Shown: in pieces, positions 1-4,960 of the stretch
Layout of the letters: each line of letters opens with the position of its first letter
How positions within the stretch are numbered: position 1 is the first letter of the stretch
Assembly (NCBI GenBank): GCA_003649915.1
Contig: QMTG01000077.1
Coordinates: 1-5,334 of the forward strand
Length of the DNA stretch: 5,334 nt
From: Thermoplasmata archaeon
Lineage (GTDB): Archaea > Thermoplasmatota > Thermoplasmata > B31-G17
Direction of reading: 5' to 3'
Position numbers and translations under genes: made by a program
The notes under the pieces: generated by a model
Databases searched by the model: none
Seen by the model: only the letters and a program-made list of their open reading frames with translations
Told to the model about the DNA's origin: nothing

Positions 1-3000
1 AAAGTTCTATGGGTTCCTCAAATTGAGGGAAATCATACCCTCAGACTGTTTGTATATCCGGAAGGCTGTGAAATGAATATGAAGAATAACGAGGTGTACA
101 CCAGTTTCACTGTTGGAACGCCCCCTATTGGTGTATCTGTAATGGGATTAGTTTTCAGTAATAGTCAACCAATAGAGAACGAAAGTGTATATATGAGTGT
201 GATTGTGAAAGGAGAGGGAAATGACAGGAGATTGGTCAAGGTGAATATCATATGCAATAACGAGACAAAGTACACCACTGTTGCAAGACTCGTATGCCCA
301 TGTATTCGTATAATCCCGCTCAACATGCGTTTTTATCCAGGCTCGTACAGAATAATAGCCAACATCACACCTTTGGATAATGAAAATAACACAAAAAATA
401 ACGAAATAATGAGAGAAATCTTTGTATCACGTGCTGCTCAACAGCACTGGTACGTTAATGCATCTATTGAAAATGTTGCGTACAATGACATAAACGGTGA
501 TTATGTAAAAGATATCCTTTGGTTCAAGGGCAATGTTTTTGAGATCTGTAACGGTCTTACAGGAGGCATTATAGTGCACGATGAATTATCAGTCGAGAGA
601 AAAATAGTTTCTGCATGCTCCTATGGTAGAGGCTTTGTTCTGGCGGTCAAAAATAGAAGTTCATGGGAATTATGGTATGTGAATAAAAGTGCATGCAAAA
701 TCCTGAGGCGTGGTGCAGGGAATGTTTCTTATGTTGATTCTGCAGATGTAAATGGTGATGGAAATCTTGAGATTGTTCTTGCGCTTGCCAATTTGGGCAA
801 CGGAACAAGCGTTATTAGGGTAATAAACTCAAATTATGAAACTATATGGGAAAGTGCCCAGATACTAGGTACACCATCAGTGCTCCGCTGCTATAAAAAT
901 ATAACAATTGTTGGGACCCATAAAGGTATGGTACGTATATTTTACAGAATAGGAACTCCCTATCAATCAACAGGGTATCTGAGTTTTTCAAACCCACTTT
1001 ACAATGCAAGGAAATTGACAGAAACAGAGTTTTTGCTATTTACGGGAACCAAATACGTTTACACTTTTGATATTACTGATACACACATGCCAATAATGAG
1101 ATACTCAATTAAATCATGGAAAACACACTTTGATGCGGTGTATGATTTCTTTAGCGCTGATGTTGATAAGGACGGTATTGTGGAACAGATATACATGGCA
1201 AATAATAGTATAATTATGCTTAAAAAATGGCTTATTATCTATAAACTAAAGCCAAAATGGCATAAGGATTACAGTGTAATTCCTACATCTCTCATATACT
1301 CCGATACTCATGCACTATTGCTTTTTGCAACAAACAAAGCAATTTTATGCTACAAAATTACCAAACACGTGGAGGCATACACGGACCTAGCAATCCTGCA
1401 TGTTGCTTTTCCAGCGATAGTACCGCCCAGTACCGAGGTGAATATAAGTGCAGTGATAACTAATCTTGGTACATCCGAGCCTTCGAGGTGGTATATAGGT
1501 TTAACTGTAGAGAACAAAACAATCATGAAGGAAATTTACGGTCTTGAAAGGAATAGGATGATCAACATAACATGGACATGGAACACCTCGGACAATTCTG
1601 GGATATACAATATCAATATTTTAATACCGTGGAAGTCACCACCACTCAATGACAAAAATGTGACAAATAACGTTTTTACCGGTGAAATAATTGTAGATAA
1701 AAAACCATCGGTTCGTGCTTACGCATCGCCAAATGTTACGCTCACATATAGCACAGTATTTTTCAACGCTACAGCAAATGATGAAGATGGTAACATAAAT
1801 GTAACATACTGGATAATAAATGGCGAGGTATTGATGGGCAATAATGTAACATATATATTTACGGATGATGGTGTTTACAATGTAACGTTCGTAGCCATAG
1901 ATAACCTTGGTGTGTCCTCGGGGGCAAATGTGAGTGTTACCGTGCACAACAGACCTCCTATCCCAAAAATACACGTGAGTAATACAACAAGCCCCGTGGG
2001 AGTACCCTTGATTTTCGATGCAGCAAATACTACAGATATTGATGGTGTGGTGAAAAAGTATGTGTGGGACTTCGGCGACGGAAGTATGGCTGAGGGGATT
2101 ATTGTAGAGCATGCATACACCGAGCAAGGAAAGTATACTGTGCGCCTTATAGTAACAGATGATGATGGCGCCGTGGGGGAAGTGAGGGTAACGATAAACG
2201 TATCGGGAATTAAGCCTGTACCAATAATATCCGCAAGTGAGAGCAGTACACTAACATACACACCGATAACCTTCGACGCAAGCCAATCGTATGACCAAGA
2301 CGGTTACATTGTTGAATATTTATGGGATTTCGGAGATGGAGAGACCGCTAAGGGGAAGAAGGCAATCCATACATACAGGAAAGGAGGCGTATACGTTGTT
2401 ACACTAACAGTTATAGACAATGACAATTACTCATCAAATGCAACGATTACCGTGTCCATTACAAATAGAAAGCCCATGATTGAAATAACAGGAGATTATG
2501 CGGTAAGGAGCGGCGAGCAATTATCTCTTTATGTAAGAGTATATGATGCTGATGGATACATTGAAAAAGTAATTGTAGACTTTGGAGATGGCTTTGTTGA
2601 CAATTATAAACCCAAAGGAAATACGATTACCGTAGAGCATGTATACGCAATGCCGGGGCGCTACTTGATCGTTATCACAGCAATAGATGATAATGGTGCC
2701 GAAAATAAAACTTACTGGGCGGTAAGTGTGCTCAATAGACCACCTATTGTGGAGAGTGTGGTGTACAATAACACCGTATATACAAAAAGCGTAGCCGCCT
2801 ACCATATCTCTTGCGTGGACGATGACGGCTATATTAAATCAGTAGAGTGGGATATGGGAGACGGCATACTGCTCTATGGTACAACGGTTTACCATGCATA
2901 TTCAGATGATGGAAACTACTGCATAAGGATAAGAATAACGGACAATCTGAACGCTACAGCGGAAAAGCAAGTATGGGTTCATGTGCTGAACAGAAAACCT

Positions 3001-3654
3001 ATAGCAATAATAGGTAACTACACAAGGGAAGGATACTCCGGCGAATACTTCAGATTCCACTCATCATCTATAGACCTTGATGGAAAAATCGCAATACAGA
3101 TATGGGACTTCGGGGATGGAAGCATGTACTATGGGGCTTATGTTGAGCATAAATACAAAGTCCATGGCGTATACACCGTAACCCTCAGCGTAATGGACGA
3201 TGATGGATCATGGAACAGCACATCGGTGATTGTGATTGTTAAGAACTCACCACCAGAAATTGTGGCAAAAACTCCAGAAAACACTAATTTATCGGTGTGT
3301 GTGGGGAGTACCCTATCCTTCATGGTATATGTGAGCGATTACGATAATGATCCCATTTCGTACTACTGGCATGTAAACGGGGCTAACACATCAGAAATAT
3401 CTAATAAATTAATATATAAATTTAATAAAGTAGGAGATTATATTATATCTCTATGTATAAAAGATGGAAGTTATACATTAGTATGTAATTGGTATGTTAA
3501 GGTATATAATGAGACTAAAATTAAAGAGACTAAAAAAATAGAAATATATGAATATGAACATGAAGAAAATGTTCCCACTTATGATGCTTTCCTCATAATA
3601 ATACTGCTTGCAGTGCTTTTATCAGCCTATATAGGGAGAGGGTGGTTATTATAG
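1..3654 (+). CDS. Large C-terminally anchored surface protein with CARDB, beta-propeller and seven PKD-like domains (5' partial)
   Basis: The frame is open from base 1 and gives 1217 visible residues. The first 24 residues before ATG 73 read as the end of a CARDB-type beta-sandwich (W-x-P, EGNHTL, then E-x-N-x-x-NN), so the true start is upstream. Domains, counted from base 1: CARDB end 1-39; CARDB-like 40-145; beta-propeller about 146-456 with FG-GAP/VCBS-type loops DINGDYVKD (163-171), DVNGDGNLE (249-257) and DVDKDGIVE (387-395); CARDB 457-567; PKD-like domains starting near 569, 652, 738, 824, 914, 1000 and 1084. The WDFGDG motif, or a close variant, is at 689, 775, 859 (VDFGDG), 950 (WDMGDG) and 1035. 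The first and seventh repeats lack it. An acidic linker (about 1172-1195) precedes a transmembrane helix (about 1196-1211) and the tail GRGWLL. I count about 36 N-x-S/T sequons. Such proteins are exposed on the cell surface, where PKD and CARDB folds usually mediate adhesion or protein contacts. No catalytic domain is visible, so the exact role is unknown. The 3' end overlaps the convergent recombinase gene, and 3391-3570 is unusually AT-rich. Confidence 0.93.
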   Translation, partial: KVLWVPQIEGNHTLRLFVYPEGCEMNMKNNEVYTSFTVGTPPIGVSVMGLVFSNSQPIENESVYMSVIVKGEGNDRRLVKVNIICNNETKYTTVARLVCPCIRIIPLNMRFYPGSYRIIANITPLDNENNTKNNEIMREIFVSRAAQQHWYVNASIENVAYNDINGDYVKDILWFKGNVFEICNGLTGGIIVHDELSVERKIVSACSYGRGFVLAVKNRSSWELWYVNKSACKILRRGAGNVSYVDSADVNGDGNLEIVLALANLGNGTSVIRVINSNYETIWESAQILGTPSVLRCYKNITIVGTHKGMVRIFYRIGTPYQSTGYLSFSNPLYNARKLTETEFLLFTGTKYVYTFDITDTHMPIMRYSIKSWKTHFDAVYDFFSADVDKDGIVEQIYMANNSIIMLKKWLIIYKLKPKWHKDYSVIPTSLIYSDTHALLLFATNKAILCYKITKHVEAYTDLAILHVAFPAIVPPSTEVNISAVITNLGTSEPSRWYIGLTVENKTIMKEIYGLERNRMINITWTWNTSDNSGIYNINILIPWKSPPLNDKNVTNNVFTGEIIVDKKPSVRAYASPNVTLTYSTVFFNATANDEDGNINVTYWIINGEVLMGNNVTYIFTDDGVYNVTFVAIDNLGVSSGANVSVTVHNRPPIPKIHVSNTTSPVGVPLIFDAANTTDIDGVVKKYVWDFGDGSMAEGIIVEHAYTEQGKYTVRLIVTDDDGAVGEVRVTINVSGIKPVPIISASESSTLTYTPITFDASQSYDQDGYIVEYLWDFGDGETAKGKKAIHTYRKGGVYVVTLTVIDNDNYSSNATITVSITNRKPMIEITGDYAVRSGEQLSLYVRVYDADGYIEKVIVDFGDGFVDNYKPKGNTITVEHVYAMPGRYLIVITAIDDNGAENKTYWAVSVLNRPPIVESVVYNNTVYTKSVAAYHISCVDDDGYIKSVEWDMGDGILLYGTTVYHAYSDDGNYCIRIRITDNLNATAEKQVWVHVLNRKPIAIIGNYTREGYSGEYFRFHSSSIDLDGKIAIQIWDFGDGSMYYGAYVEHKYKVHGVYTVTLSVMDDDGSWNSTSVIVIVKNSPPEIVAKTPENTNLSVCVGSTLSFMVYVSDYDNDPISYYWHVNGANTSEISNKLIYKFNKVGDYIISLCIKDGSYTLVCNWYVKVYNETKIKETKKIEIYEYEHEENVPTYDAFLIIILLAVLLSAYIGRGWLL
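3532..3538 (-). terminator. Oligo-T stretch, possible terminator for the recombinase transcript
   Basis: The minus strand carries seven consecutive T here, about 90 bases beyond the recombinase stop codon. Archaeal transcription commonly ends at short oligo-T tracts without a hairpin. If used, the recombinase transcript would run antisense through the last ~120 bases of the surface-protein gene. The A-run could equally be just part of the AT-rich coding patch. Confidence 0.25.
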
Positions 3655-4175
3655 TCTTCTTTGATATCTTCAGCAGTTAAATCCAGATAAATTTGTGTGG
3701 TGGTCAGAGATGAGTGCCCAAGCATTTTTTGTACTGTCCGCAGGTTCATACCCGCTTTTAGGCAGTGTACGGCGAAGGAATGGCGTAACATGTGAGGGTA
3801 AACTCTTTGCTTTATTTTCGCCTTCTTTGCATACTTATCCACTAGCCTTTCCACCTGCCTTGTTGAGAGTTTTCCACCCTTCCTTGAGAGTATAAGCACC
3901 CCCTCCCTTCTATCACCAAGGTAAATCTCAATCATATCTAACGTTATATGATCCACGGGGACAACACGGTCCTTTCCACCCTTCCCATCCCTGACAATTA
4001 TAAACTCGTTCTCAAAATCAATGTCTTCCACCCTCAAATTGCATAGTTCTGATACCCTTAGCCCGCATCTGTAGAGAAGGCGTAATATTAGGCGATCTCT
4101 TATATTCCCCCTTTCCGGCGCATCAAGAATTTTCTTTACTTCCTCAACCTTGAGGTATTTTGGGAGTTTTTTCAT
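3627..4175 (-). CDS. Catalytic-domain-only tyrosine recombinase (XerA/phage-integrase family)
   Basis: Tyrosine recombinases cut and rejoin DNA at specific sites through a 3'-phosphotyrosine intermediate, without ATP. From ATG 4175 the protein has 182 residues. All six catalytic positions are present: R40 in GLRVSEL, K65 in GKGGKDR, H128 and R131 in HMLRHSF, H154 in MLGHSS, and nucleophile Y163 in TQIYLDL. The R131-H154 (23) and H154-Y163 (9) spacings match those I recall for XerD. Usual Xer proteins are about 280-300 residues because an N-terminal helical core-binding domain precedes this part; here it is absent. An in-frame TAA just upstream (4194-4196) shows it is not simply missed. I chose ATG 4175 because GGTGA lies five bases before it. 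ATG 4187, ATG 4181 and TTG 4190 are alternative starts adding two to five residues. The last residues (NNHPLPI) are coded antisense to the end of the surface-protein gene. It may be a stand-alone small recombinase, an element-borne integrase or a Xer relative. The family is certain, the substrate is not. Confidence 0.93.
   Translation of the reverse strand: MKKLPKYLKVEEVKKILDAPERGNIRDRLILRLLYRCGLRVSELCNLRVEDIDFENEFIIVRDGKGGKDRVVPVDHITLDMIEIYLGDRREGVLILSRKGGKLSTRQVERLVDKYAKKAKIKQRVYPHMLRHSFAVHCLKAGMNLRTVQKMLGHSSLTTTQIYLDLTAEDIKEDYNNHPLPI
3725..3730 (+). terminator. T6 run downstream of the surface-protein gene, weak terminator candidate
   Basis: Six T residues occur about 70 bases past the surface-protein stop codon and inside the opposite-strand recombinase gene. 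This is the first clear oligo-T tract after the stop, and archaeal RNA polymerase can terminate at such tracts. No hairpin supports it. Confidence 0.2.
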
Positions 4176-4202
4176 GTCCATCACCATCAAATCTTATGAC
4201 AT

Positions 4203-4212
4203 CTGTCTGACG
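4203..4212 (+). repeat. Direct repeat CTGTCTGACG, copy 1
   Basis: This 10-bp sequence recurs exactly at 4297-4306 in the same orientation, 94 bp away, about nine helical turns. Copy 1 directly abuts the left arm of the dif-like site and lies in the presumed recombinase leader. It could be an accessory protein or recombinase binding site. One exact 10-mer pair in this much biased DNA is not far beyond chance. Confidence 0.4.
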
Positions 4213-4240
4213 ATTGGATATATACACAATGCTATTTAAA
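4213..4240. other. Candidate dif-like recombination site
   Basis: The 28 bp split into ATTGGATATAT, a six-base centre ACACAA, and TGCTATTTAAA. From memory, the Pyrococcus XerA dif site has arms ATTGGATATAA and TTATATCTAAA around a 6-bp centre. Against that, the left arm matches 10/11 and the right arm 8/11 with identical spacing. The two arms here are less symmetric with each other than in a classical dif (5 of 11 paired positions). The site ends about 38 bp upstream of the chosen recombinase start, fitting a cis-acting target or an autoregulatory operator. AT-rich promoter DNA could mimic it, and the reference sequence was not checked. Confidence 0.4.
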
Positions 4241-4245
4241 ATTTT
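4234..4245 (-). promoter_or_regulatory. Candidate TATA box for the recombinase gene
   Basis: On the minus strand the sequence reads AAATTTTAAATA, preceded by purine-rich AAAACAA, resembling an archaeal box A with an upstream BRE. Transcription would start near 4212, giving a leader of about 35 bases that contains the GGTGA site. A second box on the same strand, GTATATATCC (4216-4225), would give a shorter leader. Both overlap the dif-like site, so recombinase bound there could block its own promoter. Confidence 0.4.
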
Positions 4246-4296
4246 TGTTTTCAGGGCGTATTGTTGCGTATTATTGAAATTACAATATGATCTATA

Positions 4297-4306
4297 CTGT
4301 CTGACG
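4297..4306 (+). repeat. Direct repeat CTGTCTGACG, copy 2
   Basis: Exact second copy of the sequence at 4203-4212. The bases after it do not resemble the dif-like arms, so this is not a second complete site. Between the copies lies a further short imperfect tandem, GCGTATTGTT followed by GCGTATTATT (4256-4275). Confidence 0.4.
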
Positions 4307-4385
4307 GAGAGAGGATGTTCAATACCGTACGTGATAAATTTTTAATGGTCGTCTTATCTAATAGAAAAAGCGACGTTCCATATTC

Positions 4386-4397
4386 TTATATATAAAA
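4386..4397 (+). promoter_or_regulatory. Strong TATA box, rightward
   Basis: TTATATATAAAA is among the best archaeal box-A matches in the intergenic region. Initiation would fall roughly at 4415-4420, inside or just after the 4403-4426 stem-loop and 35-40 bases before the small ORF at 4456. The core is nearly palindromic, so leftward use is also possible. No BRE can be assigned with certainty. Confidence 0.4.
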
Positions 4398-4402
4398 CTT
4401 TC

Positions 4403-4426
4403 GTCGTAAAAGGTAGATTTTGCGAC
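4403..4426. other. Nine-base-pair stem-loop
   Basis: GTCGTAAAA (4403-4411) pairs with TTTTGCGAC (4418-4426), eight Watson-Crick pairs and one G-U, around a six-base loop GGTAGA. It sits directly downstream of a strong TATA box. It may be a DNA operator or structure at the 5' end of a transcript. It matches no RNA family I know. Confidence 0.45.
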
Positions 4427-4434
4427 ATTGATGT

Positions 4435-4452
4435 TAAGGATAGTAAGGATAG
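4435..4452 (+). repeat. Exact tandem duplication of TAAGGATAG
   Basis: Two perfect 9-bp copies lie head to tail, ending three bases before the ATG of the small ORF at 4456. The second copy contributes an AGG-type element close to that start. Replication slippage can make such a duplication, or it could be a binding site. Confidence 0.5.
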
Positions 4453-4455
4453 GTA

Positions 4456-4554
4456 ATGTGTCATGAACTGTTATTTATGGCTGCTGAGTTAGGGTTGGAT
4501 GATGAGGGGAAAATTGGCAGGGAGTGTTTGTGCTGGATCCTATTCAAGTGCTAA
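4456..4554 (+). CDS. Possible small protein of 32 residues (hypothetical)
   Basis: The ORF starts with MCHELLFMAAELGLDDEGKI and continues with a Cys-rich tail (C24, C26, C32, with W27). I do not recognise it. The ELGLDDEGK stretch looks like ordinary folded protein rather than translated AT-rich spacer, and this part of the intergenic region is less AT-rich than the rest. A strong TATA box lies about 60 bases upstream. The ribosome-binding site is poor: GGATAGGTA sits nearly against the ATG. An overlapping frame upstream (4431-4466) reads MLRIVRIGNVS and stops at a TGA just inside this ORF, so the two may be pieces of one gene broken by a frameshift. It could be a real cysteine-containing small protein, a decayed gene end, or chance. 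Confidence 0.25.
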   Translation: MCHELLFMAAELGLDDEGKIGRECLCWILFKC

Positions 4555-4632
4555 TTTACTATTTTTTGTGAAAAGTTGCTGAAACCCCCCGAGATTATGC
4601 GAAGATTTTGTCGTTCATTAGGTATTTAACTA

Positions 4633-4645
4633 TTTTGCTATACAT
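4633..4645 (+). repeat. Left arm of a 13-bp imperfect inverted repeat
   Basis: TTTTGCTATACAT is the reverse complement, at 12 of 13 positions, of the sequence at 4798-4810. The inner ten bases match exactly. The arms enclose 152 bp of very AT-rich DNA. Termini of a small non-autonomous element would look like this, but no target-site duplication is evident outside the arms. Confidence 0.4.
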
Positions 4646-4770
4646 TATAATACAATATTTCAAACTGTAATACTAAATATAGCTTATTTGCTACTTTATT
4701 ATTTACCGCTTTAAGGTCACTGCTGATAGAAGAGGGGATCAGGATTATTAATGCATGATGGTATTTTTAG

Positions 4771-4795
4771 TATTGCAATATTGCAAATAGCAATA
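4771..4795. other. Overlapping TATTGC/GCAATA palindromes
   Basis: TATTGCAATA (4771-4780) is a perfect 10-bp palindrome. The next TATTGC (4779-4784) forms a 6-bp stem with GCAATA (4790-4795) around five bases. Stacked dyads like this suit a dimeric regulator's operator, possibly for the downstream gene, though the distance to it (about 165 bp) is long for archaeal control. Confidence 0.35.
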
Positions 4796-4797
4796 AT

Positions 4798-4810
4798 ATG
4801 TATAGCATAA
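4798..4810 (-). repeat. Right arm of the 13-bp imperfect inverted repeat
   Basis: ATGTATAGCATAA mirrors the arm at 4633-4645 with one mismatch. The whole unit spans 178 bp. Confidence 0.4.
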
Positions 4811-4869
4811 TTTATTTTTACCTATTGCACCATAAATATGCTTATGATGACCTATGGTATGCTTTTATG

Positions 4870-4885
4870 GGCTTAGGGCAAAGCC
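4870..4885 (+). other. Short GGCTT/AAGCC hairpin
   Basis: A five-pair stem (4870-4874 with 4881-4885) closes a six-base loop AGGGCA. It lies just before the ribosome-binding site of the seven-codon ORF at 4904. There is no following T-run, so a terminator role is unsupported; its stability alone is modest. Confidence 0.3.
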
Positions 4886-4903
4886 ATTATTGGTGGAGAT
4901 TTA

Positions 4904-4927
4904 ATGTTGAGAAAATATTATTTGTAA
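4904..4927 (+). CDS. Seven-codon upstream ORF with strong ribosome-binding site
   Basis: The ORF encodes MLRKYYL and stops at TAA 4925-4927. GGTGGAG at 4892-4898 lies five bases before its ATG, a better ribosome-binding site than that of the real gene downstream. It is in the same frame as the UPF0201 gene, 33 bases before that start. It could be a translated leader, or the relic of a former longer N-terminus now cut by a stop. It would be transcribed only if initiation lies upstream of about 4890, where a CTTTTATGG box (4862-4870) is a weak candidate. Confidence 0.3.
   Translation: MLRKYYL
4911..4924 (+). promoter_or_regulatory. Candidate TATA box for the UPF0201 gene
   Basis: GAAAATATTATTTG resembles a purine-rich BRE plus box A. 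Initiation would be near 4940, giving a leader of about 20 bases that still contains the GAGGATGAT ribosome-binding site (4949-4957). That would leave the seven-codon ORF untranscribed, so only one of the two readings can hold for a given transcript. Confidence 0.4.
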
Positions 4928-4960
4928 GGGCATTGTTGTACTCTCCGCGAGGATGATAGT

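Larger units (their letters stand above)
4191..4960. other. Long AT-rich intergenic region with no confident gene
   Basis: About 770 bases separate the divergently oriented recombinase and UPF0201 genes. No ORF longer than about 32 codons with a convincing start was found on either strand. I saw no tRNA T-loop signature, rRNA segment, CRISPR repeat or transposase fragment. What it does hold is listed separately: promoter-like boxes, a dif-like site, a 10-bp direct repeat, a hairpin, small ORFs and an inverted repeat. The stretch 4470-4610 is richer in G+C than its surroundings, which in an AT-rich thermophile can mark a small RNA or a coding remnant. I could not fold it into a known RNA. Confidence 0.7.

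Noticed and set aside
73..75. ATG 73 as the start of the surface-protein gene
   Set aside because: The frame is open for 24 codons before it, those codons form part of a CARDB-like domain, and no signal peptide follows the ATG.
1636..2261. Minus-strand open frames of 163 and 128 codons inside the surface-protein gene
   Set aside because: They lie opposite a well-supported PKD array, have Cys/His- or Ser/Thr-rich low-complexity composition typical of antisense frames, and show no known motif.
2521..3323. Other minus-strand frames of 94 and 61 codons (2521-2805 and 3138-3323)
   Set aside because: They are shadows of the same gene with no start signal or domain.
3695..3895. Plus-strand frame of 66 codons opposite the recombinase
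   Set aside because: The recombinase has a full catalytic motif set on the other strand. This frame has no motif or ribosome-binding site.
4188..4190. TTG 4190 as recombinase start
   Set aside because: A better start exists at ATG 4175 with GGTGA five bases upstream, and the extra residues MMVMD only reflect translation of that ribosome-binding site.
4499..4582. C/D-box guide RNA (ATGATGA at 4499, CTGA at 4579)
   Set aside because: The span of 84 bases is too long for a typical archaeal guide, and no internal D' or C' box pair was found.
4844..4903. Second C/D-box candidate (ATGATGA at 4844)
   Set aside because: No CTGA box follows within a suitable distance.
4191..4960. tRNA, rRNA or CRISPR array in the intergenic region
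   Set aside because: I found no T-loop or cloverleaf signature, no conserved rRNA stretch, and no regularly spaced repeats.
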